A stretch of DNA of 64,000 nt. Source: Prochilodus magdalenae. Taxonomy: Eukaryota; Chordata; Actinopteri; Characiformes; Prochilodontidae. Position numbers and translations under genes: made by a program. The notes beneath the pieces are model-generated. The model had not been told where the DNA came from, searched no databases, and saw only the letters and a program-made list of their open reading frames with translations. This document shows positions 1-13,722 of the stretch, piece after piece; position 1 is the stretch's first letter; the number at the start of each line of letters is the position of its first letter. The DNA lies in contig JAMWET010001661.1 of the NCBI GenBank assembly GCA_024036415.1, positions 1,674,001-1,738,000 on the forward strand, given 5' to 3'.

Positions 1-1380
1 GACGGGATAAATTACTCTCGCTCTCAAACCCCCACCAGCTGCCGGAGAGTGACACCGGGTTACAGAAGCTTTCAAAGCCACAACACCCAAAAATCTTCTC
101 CCCCTAGCAGCAAGAAGAACCCCTGCAGCTACAGCTTCCTCTGAACTCCACTTCCACAAGCATTTCTGCACTCAAACATCTCAAAGTAAAATCAGGTCAA
201 GTACGTGCAGCTACACCAAAGTGGATAGTGCTGTGTGAAAGACAACACTATCCCTTCATTTTATCCATTCAGCATAATGAAAAAAGCACAAAACATACCT
301 AACAAACTGCATATCAGAATTTATTACAGCTTTCATTTTTCCCCCGCAGAGTTTCACCTGTAGACACGCCTCCAAAGTTCAGTTCTAGAAAATGGTCTAT
401 TATTTTGTCACTGTCCAAGTAATCCAAAACACATCCAGTGGTCTACATGTCTGCATACTGAGGTGGCCATTCCATTGTTCTAAGAACACCAGCAGAATCT
501 TTGCTTTCTTCTTTTCTTAAGGGAAAAACTAAAGCAGTAAATTATGTAGTCCAAAGATATTTTAAGATTCAGAGAATCCAGAAAAAATCTCTGTGCATGA
601 CAGGCTAGGCCGAAAACCAATACTAAATGCAGATGACCTTAGATCCTTTATATGGCAGGGTATTAAAAACAAGCACGGTTGTCTAATGAATAGAACCATA
701 TTGGTTTCGGCCTAAGAACATTTGAGAAAATCTTACGTCCCCCCACTACCCCACTATCTCCAACCACTCTTCCATTACTGCTGAGGGGCTTCCTTGATCT
801 TGGTGAGTAACCTCAGAAGCCCTGCCCATGCTTCTCTGTCCCCAGGTCAATTTCAAGTGCGATCCCAGTTAAGACTCTACTACGCCAAGCGTCATTCTGC
901 TTTGCTTTCAAGAAAGGCCTTCCTTACTTCAGAAAGAAAATGCCAAACCACATTCTGCACATATTACATGTACAGGGATTTAAAGTGCAGGAGTCTATGT
1001 GCTAAACAGGCCTGCTTGCAGTCCAGACCTGTATCCTACCAGAAACATGTGGTGCAAATATGAATCACAGTATACAACAATGGAGACTTCAAACGGTTAT
1101 GAAGTGTTATATAAAGCAAAAATAGGGCAAAATTTTCACTTTCACAACAATCTGTTCATTTTCTGAATGATTACGGAACATTGGTTAAAGGAAAGGCGAT
1201 GTAGCACAGTGATAAACATGCACCTGCCCCAACTTTTCTGGAACAGGCTGCGTCATTAAATTTAAAATAAGTATAAACACACTCATAATTTTGAAAAGCA
1301 CTCTGACAGAATCATCCCACAAGAACGAAACTTGGTCGGTAGGTCTGACATCATGAGACATGCAAATTATTCAGGTTTGT
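1..1380. other. Non-coding stretch, no gene supported
   Basis: No open frame here looks coding and no splice-bounded exon is convincing. The first 200 bases are C-rich and CpG-poor and could be the flank or untranslated part of a gene to the left, but nothing proves it. Confidence 0.5.
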
Positions 1381-1660
1381 CATGAAGTTTTACTTGAAGT
1401 GATCCAACAGCCATGACTGCACATATTTAGTGAGCAGTGACGCCCTCCATGTGTCATCCTGAGCATCACTGGCAGACGGCTGTGTAACGCAGGATTATAT
1501 GTACGATGAAGACCCTTAATACCACATCAATGCCGCCAGATACTCACAAAGGCAGCAGGTCATCTTCAGTGATGAGTCTTTGTGGTGCTTTTGCCTAGGT
1601 GGAGATGACCAATGAATCAGTGTGTGGAGGCACGGTGGTCAGGACCAAAAGGAATGCTTT
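1381..1660 (+). mobile_element. Decayed Tc1-type transposase fragment
   Basis: In broken frames this stretch gives the helix-turn-helix region and then VIFSDES (about 1560-1583), the block that carries the first catalytic Asp of Tc1/mariner DDE transposases. It is followed by a GGDD segment like the family's usual spacing. Stops and frameshifts make it non-functional. The piece around 1600-1650 (tcagtgtgtggaggc) matches the reverse complement of 42290-42330 closely, so it belongs to the same family as the copies at 36835-37225 and 42110-42535. Ends were not found. Confidence 0.65.
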
Positions 1661-3572
1661 GTTGCAAAATCTTATTCTAAGTAAATTAGTTGAAATACTA
1701 AGCATTGTTGTAGCACTTATTTTAGCTGAATACAGCTCAATTAAGATGTTCATTTTTCCTTTTGGAGGGGAATTGGGTTTGTATCAATAATAGACCAACA
1801 TCCCCTTACAGCCCCCTCAAATCGAGCCCTGATTGTGGCAACCTGATTACAGAAGTAAGCAAACTGACAGTCAATAAAAGCATCACAATTAATAGTAGAA
1901 CACATTTTAATGAAGTAAGCTCAAAGAATTTGACTGAAAAGGCTGAGGAACACAGTTCCTGATGGTTATTCACCTAAAAAAACATCTTAGCAACTCTAAA
2001 AAAAAACCTCAGCATAGACCACAGTCCCTACAGGGCACAGCCAAAGAAACATAATAAGAAAGAGCAGACTAAAGTATCGCAAGCTGTTTGAAGAGCGGGT
2101 GTGGGTGTAATAGTGCACCCTGTCTGTTATTTTGAGACTGATGTGTGTTTTTTTTTATTTTTTTGGTGGCTGTATTTGTGTCAGTAATCAAAGCTAAGCC
2201 AGGTTCCTCTCCAGCGTTTGAAGCAGCAGAAAAAAACAGAGTGCAAGAAATAGAAGCTCATGAATACAGAGGTAACTGGAGTTGTTTCAGTGAGACGGGA
2301 GAAAGAAGGGAAAGAGTAAAAGAGAAAGATATGAGGGTTTCTGCTGACAGGAGGAGTATAGTGGTATTTAGAGCCATTAATGCAACCCTGTTTGACCCCT
2401 GGACACATCTGTGATGTGTTTTTAAAGATCATTCTGAAGCCGCCAGAGAAAGAACCTTACACTAAAACCTTAAAGTAGGTCATGAAATAAGCAATTTGGT
2501 CATGATCAAATCTTCCTATACAATCTAATAAACCTGCTTGTTATGACAGTTTCAAGAGTTAAGCTTTATTCCTATTTTGTAGCTGTTAAAGTGATAGCTT
2601 GTCCAAAAATCTAATGTATCCCAGTCCACCAGTTCTAACCAAATGGGTCATAATAGAGATATATATGGAATGTTGATGATGGTTCTTCACACTGTTTTGC
2701 CTCACAGCAGCCTGCTTGTATCCCTCCACCATTAATTTCAAGACCAAAATCTTTTCGAAACTATAAAAAAGAAATCAGGCAGTGTATTCATAATCATTTC
2801 AGGTAAAAAAAAAAATACGAGGGAGCATTTACTAGTATGTTTAGTAATCATCACCACCACTGTGAACAATTCTTGGACAAGTTGAGATAACAACATACTT
2901 TTCTTGGCATCCCAAGCTAATGAGAGCTGTTTTCTCAAGATTACAGCTTAACTTGAGATCGCAAGACCAATAAGTTGTACGCTCATGAAAGCAGTCCAGA
3001 CAATCATAACTGCCTCATGGCTTCTTTGGATTTTTGTAGATTGCAAATGCTTAGTTTACATATTTACCTTGTTTACAGTGATGTAAAGAGGTACTCATTT
3101 TGTTTACTGAAATAAGTAAATTCCGCTGACCTCACAGGAGATCTTTCCTAGTCTGTTTTTTTTTCTTTTGCACTTGTCTGAGGAATGTTCACCTCAGCAT
3201 TAAACCACTTCACTTCCTCCAATTCATACGGTAGCAGCATCCCCATTTAACACTGAAACCTGGAGCTTCCTGTCTGAAAGAATGGAAATCCTTCAGATCC
3301 TACACAGCTGGACACGTCCACTGTTAGCCCCCCTCTTCCCCCACCACTACAAACACAAGGGAGCTAATACCAAAACTCCAGAGGCTTTCTCAGTCCGTGT
3401 GGATTTGTCTGCTAGAAAACAAATATATAAGAAAAGAAGGGAAACACATTAACATATATTAACTATATTTAGTCTGTAGCAGTTTAGCGCTGTACATTCA
3501 CGCTAAAGTGACTGCTTTTAGGGTGAGGCACAAATCAGGGCAGCCAGTCAGAGCAGAGCTTATTTCCATATA
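1661..3572. other. Non-coding stretch, no gene supported
   Basis: AT-leaning DNA with only short random frames. The part at about 2710-2880 (tccaccattaat followed by caccaccactgtgaa) is similar to 32345-32475, so it is probably a dispersed repeat of unknown class. Confidence 0.45.
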
Positions 3573-4466
3573 GTCACTGAGCACTCTGCTAGGAACACCT
3601 GCACATCTACTTATCTCATCAACTAAATTGGTGGCAGCAGTGTAGTGCATAGAATCATGCAGATACGATCCAGCAGCTCCAGGTAATGTTCACACTAATC
3701 ATTAGAATGGAGAACAAAATGTGAGTTTTTGATTGTGCACTGATTGTTGGTGCCAGACGGGCTGGTTTGAGTATTGCTATAACTGCTGATGTGGGATTTT
3801 CACAAATAACAGTCTCTATAGTTTCTCAGAATTGAGCAAAAAAATTTGCGGACTTGTTGATATGAGAGGTCAGTGGGGAATGGCTAGACTGGCTCCAGTA
3901 AGGCTACATTAAATCTGTAATACTAATAGTTCAGCAGAAAGGCATCCTAGAATGCATAACATGTCCAATGTTGCAGCAGATTGGCAACAACACCGGAAGA
4001 CCATGTTAGCCAACATGCCTAGGGTCTGTGGCCCAGGCTGGCGGATGTGTAATGGTGTGGGGAATCTTTTGTTGGCTCACTTTGGGCTGCTAATCCTGAT
4101 CACTGCTTGGGTGCCACAGCCTATTTGAATATTGTCATATGATGATGCACCATGTCACTAAGTAAAAGTCTCAAACTCATTTCACAAAGATGACAGTGAG
4201 TGTTCTTCAGTGCCCTTTCCAGTCACTGGATCTGAATCCAGGAGAATATCTTTGGGAAGCTGTAGAACAGGAGATTCAAAGCATGAATGTGCTCCTGACA
4301 AATCTGCAGGAATTGCACGATTTAATCATTTCAACATGGACCAGAATCTCACAAGAACATTTCCAACATCTTGCAGAATCCATGCCATTAAGAACTGTTC
4401 TGAGAGTAAAGAGAGCCCCTACCCAGTATTAGTACAGCATTCCTAATAAAATGCTTGGTGAGTACA
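3573..4466 (+). mobile_element. Internally deleted Tc1-type DNA transposon
   Basis: A dead Tc1/mariner element. Its left end (3573-3600, ending taggaacacctg) and right end (4439-4464, starting ttcctaataaaatg) are degenerate inverted repeats of each other. The DNA-binding region is readable in pieces at 3700-3900 (for example the block giving VGARRAGLSI). The centre is deleted, so the first catalytic Asp is gone. The C-terminal frame at 4190-4432 reads SLDLNPGEYLWEAVEQEI, the SPDLNPIEHLW block with the third acidic residue of the DDE triad still present. Stops interrupt the rest. The terminal sequence resembles the unit of the 42-bp tandem arrays at 34.1, 36.5 and 39.8 kb. Confidence 0.85.
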
Positions 4467-5313
4467 AATTACTCCTAATGGCACAAATGACTAAACCAGA
4501 CATGAGTGGACCATGATAAAATATAAGACAAAACGCAGGATGTTGGCTCTTTAAAGCGCCGGGAAGCACAGTCTGTGCCTTTAAAGTTGTCGTGTGTGAA
4601 ATTTCAGGCACAGGACGTGAGCAGTAGATTAGTTTAGCTTCGGGGAGGAAGCCGAGGCTGACGTGACGGAAATGACTGCACAGGCTGGAGCTGCTTGATT
4701 AGGACTGATGAGATTAGCAGGGCTGGACATTCTCTCCACAAGGCAACAGATCACTTTGAAGAGAGGGTGACTGATTACAGCAGGCAATCTCAGCAAACAA
4801 TTGATGAAAAATGAGCAACGTTGTACAGTTAACCTTGACAAAATGCTATGAATACAGGAGAGTCAGTGCATACTCATGCTACCAAGGGGAAGGTGGGGGA
4901 TCTTGAGGCAGCTCATGATTCAATTGATTTTTGATTCAGGATTAAATGATTCTTGGTGCAGTTTCATTTTTGAGTTCTGTAGATCAAAATGAGAATGTGT
5001 GCGGTTTTACTTCCTAGTGGATAATGTATGTCCAGTCAGCATTGAAGCAGCTCAGTTTATGCTACATTTTACAGTAATTTTAAACATAACAGATATTTTC
5101 CTGCCTTTAGACAGGTAGAACTGCCATAGACAGTATTTACCCTGGTCTGTGTTTGCTATCACTTACAGCTGAAGCTAACAAAAAAATGTGTGATTTTTTT
5201 ACTCACTTGAATGAAGATAAACTCACCAACACCACTACAACACAAATAAGGGCACCAGAATATAAAGAGCGTCTGTTGTCCTGAATTCCATGCTGCTCTG
5301 AGCTGGTCTTGGT
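4467..5313. other. Non-coding stretch, no gene supported
   Basis: No exon-like segment, no recognised repeat and no structured element seen. Confidence 0.4.
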
Positions 5314-5430
5314 GCTAGTTTACCTGGTCACTCGTCATGGTTATGATGATTGACCAGCATAGCATCATAGAAAACATACATGCACAACATATGCTGGTCA
5401 GCCATCACAGCCATGACTGTGTAAACTAGC
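5314..5430. repeat. 117-bp inverted-repeat (hairpin) element
   Basis: Three nested perfect inverted pairs are visible: gctagtttac (5314-5323) with gtaaactagc (5421-5430), gtcatgg (5334-5340) with ccatgac (5411-5417), and tgaccagcata (5351-5361) with tatgctggtca (5390-5400). The order of arms would let a single strand fold on itself. It has the size and form of a MITE, and contains the TGCTGGTC word seen in the elements at 33248 and 48236. Confidence 0.7.
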
Positions 5431-6836
5431 AGCAGCAGACCTGCACAATACTAGTTTAGACTAGCATAAAATTCAGGGAGATTTTTTTTACATATGATTT
5501 TAAGATTTTTTTTTTTTCAGACAGAAGCTGTCCCTAATTCTACACCTGATTCAATGTAAACATAGCACAGCGTGCAGCACAGTGTGGTATATTGTTTGAT
5601 ATCAGGCAATAATGATATGGTTAATATTATCAGCCAATACAAACCAGCACTGACCAGCATAACTGGCATACATAACATACATGTTTTGGATGTTGGTGTG
5701 TGCTGAACCATCTCTAACTTGGAGTTCATCAGTATTTGTTTTGAATGTACACAAAGGAATATAAAGTAAATGCTACTTCACTAAAGCCCTGTAACAAAAT
5801 GTGTGGCTTACAAGTTGTTGTTCATGAGGGACAAATGGAAGAAGCCATTGTCTGCAGTCAGGTCACGGCTAGATTCAACTTTCTTTCAACCAGGATCTTG
5901 TTAGAATTTAGGTGTTAGCGCTGTTGCTTGTAACCACTGTACCGTTTAAGGTGGAACAGGAAAACTGGTGTATAAGACTTCAGCTTTGTGCAGTCATAAG
6001 GAGCAGAGTACTGTAATTTCTAGGTATGCATTGATACCAGTGTTGGGTATCAAGCCTATATCACACTGATTTACTGGTTCTCATACTCATGAAATCCCAC
6101 TGATACCAACATACTGATACACCTGAGACGCACGTATGCTGCCAGACCGATGATCAAGCCACTCAAGCTGAAGGAGGATTTGGTAACCCAAAGAAACATT
6201 GCTGACTCCGTGGGGGTCAGACACAAAGCCATCAGTCACTATATCGCCATGGCAGATTCCTTTCAGACGGGAGTACATGGTGAGATTTTACAAACACACA
6301 TAAACACAATCGCATGCACTTCCCCAATATGGGTGGAGTCAGACATTTCCTCAATGCAAGGCTAACAAAACAGAGAAAAAAAGGTTGTCTTTTCCTCATA
6401 TGCCGACTTTACTTTGTTTGACTGCATTAAATATAATAAAACACCATAAATTTAGAATCTCCAAAGAGTCATGGGTCTGTTCTGAAATGTTATTTTAGAG
6501 CTTAAACAAAACACAGCTTCATATAGCTAAATGCTAAAACATAGCCATCTTAGTTTGAAGGTATAAACATATGTCTTCTTTTTCTTCCCTCAGTAAAACC
6601 TCACCACCTTCATTTAGCTATTGTGTAAATGATTTTAGAAATCCTCACATTAGCATAATTCTTTGTGAACGGTTCAGAGCATAGCTGCAGCTCAGTACTC
6701 GGTACGCAGCGTGTTGTTCTGAATAAACCAGCATGGATGTAGAATTTTTATACAGTTTGTACAGCTACATTATACTCATTTTCACTAAAAACTAATGTGG
6801 AGTTCCAGCACAGAGCTGAATGTGGCTACTTTCATA
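5431..6836. other. Non-coding stretch, no gene supported
   Basis: Around 5630-5700 there are more gaccagcat-type words related to the hairpin just upstream. No coding exon can be supported. Confidence 0.4.
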
Positions 6837-6938
6837 CAATGCTGATACAACATTTTCAATTCAGTTTATGTTTTCTGGACATTGTGGACATTGTTACAAT
6901 GTTCTGAAGAATTATATTTTAACATTGTATCAGCATTG
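6837..6938. repeat. Hairpin element with 14-bp perfect arms
   Basis: caatgctgatacaa at 6837-6850 is the exact reverse complement of ttgtatcagcattg at 6925-6938, with 74 bases between. The inside also contains repeated attgtggacattgt words. It is probably a decayed MITE. Confidence 0.6.
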
Positions 6939-8403
6939 TGGGCAACAAAACAATAGGTTGTCACAATGTAAATGTGTTTGCTGGGTTGTTGCTAGGTTGA
7001 TCTCCATGGCAATAAAACAAAATTTTGGTAAGTTTGTTTGGAGAGCATGATATCAGTTATGCAAGATCTAATTAATTTACTGTTGTCAGAATACACCGTA
7101 AACAATTCCTACTGAGATCCATTATCTTGGTTGTTGCTGGGCTAACACCTAAGGGCTGACCATGATTGGTCAGACAGTTCATGTCACTGGCAAAATTGAG
7201 GGTAAATTAAATAACGTCATAATTTTGCTTGGTGTGCAAGATATCATCAGTTATAAACAAGCTCCGAATGATTTACTGTCGTTAGAATGAGTCACACTTG
7301 GTGTGTAATGGCTCTAAGAGTGGCTTCCCATCACTAGAGCTGATCTCCTGAGTCTTATATCCAAATACAGTAACATAGCTAACAAGTGTCAGGGGACTGA
7401 AGCTTTTACTGCAGGAACACGAAGAATTTGTAAGAGTTTTACTCCAATTAAGCACCATTGCTTCACCTTCGCTTTCTCCACTGACATACTTAGACTTGAC
7501 CTAAATAGAGTGCACAGAAAGACGTGTCTTAAAAACAGCACATACACAAACACACAGCAGATAATGTGCTATTAACCGTGAAGGAATAATATTTGTGAAA
7601 TCTCAAGACAGGTTTTTGCAATATCACAGCTCTCTCTCTCGCTCTCTCTCCACCATGAGGCAATCCCTATGCTGCCATTTCATTCCTCCGCGCGTCTCTC
7701 CAAGTTTGTTATTGAAAAAAGGTATGAAGGGCGAAGACGCTGCACCATGATGAAACTCGCTGGCAATTTAGGCTCTCTCAAGTCCTCAAACCTGAAGGGA
7801 ATATGTTCTGGGAATTAATGAATTCAACATGTGAGTCGAAGGAAAGCATCATGAAAGCACAGCTGGAGTGCCGTTTCTCCAACACAGACCACGCGCTCTT
7901 ATTTTGTAGTGTTCTGCTCCAGGTTGTCACACATTTCAACACTAAAAATAATAGAACCGCTCATTTTACATGGCCTGTTTTTCACTTGTGTTAAGCGTGA
8001 AGCTGAAAACGTCATGCTAGTTTTTGTTGCATATTTTATAAACGGCTCATTAGAGCCTCAAAGCAGCCTTTGCACTCGCTTCTTATAGATTTAAATAAAG
8101 AAGTATTTGAGGTGTTCGAAAAACAGTGACTATTGGTGCTAGTTTTATTGCAATGTGTTAAATAATCCTTCTAAATCTGCTTAGATTATTACAGGATAAT
8201 TTCATAGTAATAGATTTTCCAACATTTCACCACATTAAAATCAGCCTGAGGCAGACAGAGTCATTCAGGGTGGTTTGGTATTAAATGCTCCATTCTAGAG
8301 AAGCTCAGAGCTTGCAATTGTTCACAGTTGGTGCTGATAGTAACCAGACGACCTCCCCTAAAAGCTCCCTCACAGAACATAATTACATAAAATGGTTATC
8401 ATA
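6939..8403. other. Non-coding stretch with a degenerate direct repeat
   Basis: Segments at about 7052-7098 and 7246-7293 are similar to each other (atcagttat, then atttactgt, then agaat), a diverged direct repeat some 194 bases apart. A short (CT)n run lies at 7630-7650. No gene recognised. Confidence 0.4.
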
Positions 8404-8730
8404 ACAGGTAGCGCTGTTGCCTCACAGCATGAAGAACCTGGGTTTGATTTCCTGGCCAGGGTTTTGGGTTCCTTTCTGTGTGGAGTTTGCATGTTCTCTC
8501 CATGTGCGTGTGAGTTTCGATTTCCTCCCACAGTCCAAAGACAGGTCTGGTGAATTGCTAAATTGCCCCCTAGGTGTGAAAGGAATGAAAGTGTATGTGT
8601 GCAGTGCAATGGATTGACAGCCTGTCCAGGTTGTTTCGGCTTACTACCTATTGAACACCGGGACAGACTCCAGCACCCCCTGTGACCCAGAAGGATGAGG
8701 TGGTTTAGAAGATGTAGGCATTGTCATATA
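8404..8730 (+). mobile_element. tRNA-related SINE-like repeat
   Basis: The head (ggtagcgctgttgcctcaca, then gggtttgatttcc) resembles a tRNA-derived A box and B box. It is followed by blocks such as gtggagtttgcatgttctc and cctcccacagtccaaagac, which recur in very many fish repeats, and a tail of ggatg-type words at about 8690-8760. The copy is diverged. The family name is not assigned here. Confidence 0.65.
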
Positions 8731-11700
8731 AACTGAGCCATATGGATGGAGGGATGAGGGAGGAATAAAGTGTCAGAGACTCCCAGTGTTGGGTTTAGCT
8801 GATCAGACTGGAGCGAGTCAGTTTAGTGGGATTAGTTTAAAAGGAGAGAGAGAGTTTGTTTGACAGCGGACTTAAGTCGATAGCCCAAGGGCTGCTGGCT
8901 GACATTTTGCTTTTGTTTGTTCGTCTGTGTTATGGCTTTTTCAGTGGCACGCTCATTTCCCTGCATCTGTCCATCCGTCTATCGAGCTTCAGCACACACA
9001 AGTGACTGTTTCTCTTTTCTCATCCCCTCTTTCTCCTTTTATTCCTTTCTTTTACCATGTCTTCTCTTTCTCTTTTTGTTCACCCTATCTTTCTTTTTCT
9101 CTCTCTCTCTCTATCTCTCTCGTTCTTCTTCTTTGTCATTTCTCTCTCTGTCTCTATATATTGAATGTCATTGTTTTGACTCCGCCTCCTCTGATAGGTC
9201 ACTTTAAACTTTATGACCTAATTTTCAATGACTGACTTTGTGAGCAGAAATAGCCAGAGAATAGGATGTGGCTGTAAACGTATATGATATACTGTATTTT
9301 TCTGCAGTATTGCTAGACTGGCAGATTTCAGTCTGCAAGCCACAGGCTCCTGGTGTGCCATGGTTATTTTACTAGAGGGCCATTGGCCATCAGTTTTTTG
9401 TTCAACTGCAAATTTGTTACAATAGAGACATTAAGATAGACACAGTTTATAACAATGACACACGTTGTTGATTAGTTCCAATAATAAAACCGGGCTGGCT
9501 AGCTAACATTTCACCTTAAGGAACTCATCCATGCTATGGAACTCATTCAGCATGGTTAATCCATTAAGGGGTTAAAAGGCTTAAAGATCCCAGACTAAGA
9601 AAACCGAGAAAGCCAAACATAAACCGAAACAAAGACAACACAGTATCATGTAATGGGCACTGCATTTTACATGCAAGAGAACAAATAAAGCTTTAAACAC
9701 AATATGTTTACACCATCACATAGAGACTAAACACTAAATCACTAAACTGATCCTGTTTGACAGCTAGGGCTAATATGCACCCAAACCCTTTAGTAGCTGT
9801 CGAACAGGATCTTGTTTTGGATTCAGAAAATATAATCTAATATTTTTGTGGCCATAAAAGCTTCTCTGATTGTTTGTGTGGACCACAAGTTGCAAATGAG
9901 AAACCATAAATATGAAACTACAGCAAAATAAACAATGCTTTGGTGTAAACAACTTTGAAGAGTCTTCATTTTTAAATGTCAACTATAATATCAATATGTC
10001 TGTAATAATAATCTGGGGTGGAAAATGTCTATATTTTCCTAATTAGTCATCCCTTACTTTCACTTACACTGTACATGTGCACTGTAAGGGAACAATTTTA
10101 TAGTGGTTGTTAGCTACATTAGCCTCGGGGCCCAGCACAAAACTAAAACAAAAAATAGTTTATGTTCAGCTCTGCAAAGGATTTTTTCCTCTCAACATTA
10201 AAGGAGGGTTCCATCATATAAGAATCTGCATAATTTAACATTTAAGAAACTTAAAGGATCATAGCTGTTCACAATGGAGGTAATAGGAACCAGAGGAACC
10301 AGAACTCGAGACTTTGTTGTTTATTTTAGGTAAAAGTAACTGTTAGCTTCAACATAATTAACTCTGCACCTTTTGTAGTACGCTAAGGAAGTCAACACAG
10401 TGGTGTAGAAACCCCATCGCCAACTACTGGCATAATTGCAGAGAAACACAGACAAACCAGCGCTCAGATATAGACAGTGTAGGCCACAGGCTAGATATGA
10501 TGCAGAAGCCTAAAACGACCTTAATGTAGTGCACGGCTGAGTGGAGCTTCTGACTGATTTTAACGAGATGCTAATGCTCACTTAACATGATGCTAACATG
10601 CACTCCAGGGCATGAAGGGATAGGAATAGGGTTCAGCGAGTCCTGATCCTAGAGTGTCATTGACATCACGTCCCAGTTAAAGGAATCCGACCCTCAAACA
10701 GAGATGAGCTCATTTGTTTGCCACATTTAGGCCAAAAGCTAACTCTGAGTTTTACTGTGTTTATTTATTTATTTATTTATTTATTTAGCAACTGTGGTCA
10801 CTGCAGATACACACATGAGGTATCTTATACTAATTTTTAAAAAAATGTAAGGTCGTTTACCGCTTATACAAGACTTGTGTGAGAAATGATGCTTGATATC
10901 CTCCAATGGAATCGCTAGAATAAATACTTCAGTGCTAACATTTCTCATATTGAGATGTTTGGTAGCGTATTGTGAGATTGTTTCAAGTATTAACACATGT
11001 TGTAGTATTTTTTTGTATTGTCCGCCTGGAGTAATGGAATGTTGGCAAATGAAATTATTAATTAATAATAAATATTTTCGCAGCAATCTCATAATGAGAA
11101 ATATTAGATGCAGTGAGAAGATCTAAGATGATTTGTTGTCAAGCTGCTCTTTTTCTTGCAGTGATGCAATTGTGGTTCAGGGCAACAAAGCATCGTCCTC
11201 GTTGGAATGGAGATTAATTTTAATAAGGAAAGTCTCTTCTGACTGTGACGACTGCCCCGGGACTCTTCAGATAATGCATCCTGTTGTTTTTGGAGGATTG
11301 TGCTGAATTATGCAGCGTTGACGACGCTTTCCTTTTCACAGCATTCGCGTTCTGCATTCTGCTTTAAAGAGCACTCTTAAATATGCTTGCCACTCTTTCA
11401 GCTCTTTGTGTTGTGATAATTCTGGACTGCTGCAATGCTGTGTAAAGCTTTCAAATCTTCATAGAGGGATTAATTCTGAATTATGGTCAAGTCTCTACAT
11501 TCAAGATACATCAAAAACTGATATCATGGCCAGTAGATAAAACCCATATTTGCAGTATTCAGTAGCATTGATGGTATATTGTGATATAAATGTGTATGGT
11601 TTACAAAACTACACTGCAAACATATAGCCAAATAAAAAGCATCATTAATCTATTCAACATAATATTGTGATTGCGATATCATCCGATTGTTCTAGGAAGA

Positions 11701-12059
11701 GAATACTGTTTTGCCTCTTTTAGTGTATCTATGGTGAAAGTGTCTTACTCCATAGGCTCCATAGTAGTTGGGTAACATTAATAATGGAAGAGTATAGAAC
11801 TTTATAATGTCAGGATTCATACTATCCATGTACATAATAACTTTAATTAATGTTGTAATGCTATAACACAAGCCTTTGGCACTTTATTGGCATCACAACA
11901 GACAATAAGCTGAAGATGTAATAAACAGAACTGATTTCCAGCATCAGCACCTGACGTCACTCAATCAGATCCTCACAGCAATGTTCCACCCCTGAGTAGA
12001 GGGAGATCTGAACAGATATCGCTCTGTAATGTTAATGGCTGTAGTGGATCCCATAACCT
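8731..12059. other. Non-coding stretch, no gene supported
   Basis: Contains a pyrimidine-rich patch at 9020-9160 with (CT)n and a (TTTA)n run at 10760-10787. The two overlapping Ser/Leu/Phe-rich frames at 8917-9235 come from the pyrimidine patch and are not genes. The stretch at 11120-11420 is less AT-rich and could be a conserved non-coding element, but only a cross-species alignment could tell. Confidence 0.45.
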
Positions 12060-13478
<1,419 letters not shown>

Positions 13479-13483
13479 GCTGA

Positions 13484-13552
13484 TGTTTATTTGGTTTTCC
13501 TGCTGAAGGTTTTGCTGCTTCCACTGAAGAGCAAGTGACAATAACAGGAAGT
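13484..13552 (+). promoter_or_regulatory. Candidate cdh5 promoter: FOX-like and ETS motifs
   Basis: tgtttattt at 13484-13492 fits the forkhead consensus, and acaggaagt at 13544-13552 is a perfect ETS core. ETS factors, often with forkhead factors, drive VE-cadherin and other endothelial genes, so the pair fits the gene downstream. No TATA box is clear. The start site is inferred to lie between here and 13722. Confidence 0.4.
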
Positions 13553-13559
13553 GTTTAGA

Positions 13560-13722
13560 GGAGCGGCCTGACCACTGGACTGAACTGGACTCAGAGCTTG
13601 TACAGGTTCATGCTGAGCTGAATTAAGCTGCGCTGGGAGAGTAAGGGACAGTTTAAACTTGACTTGTTTGTTTTTCTCTCTGGATTAAAAGAGAAAAGAC
13701 TCAGCTGGAGGACCCTGGTCAG
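13560..13722 (+). other. cdh5: Proposed non-coding exon 1 of cdh5
   Basis: The first coding exon opens with a splice acceptor three bases before its ATG, so an upstream 5' untranslated exon must exist. The best candidate seen is this moderately GC segment ending ccctggtcag before gtaggagt (donor at 13723), directly downstream of the ETS motif. The 5' end is approximate. Vertebrate CDH5 genes do have a non-coding first exon, but transcript data would be needed to place this one. Confidence 0.4.
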
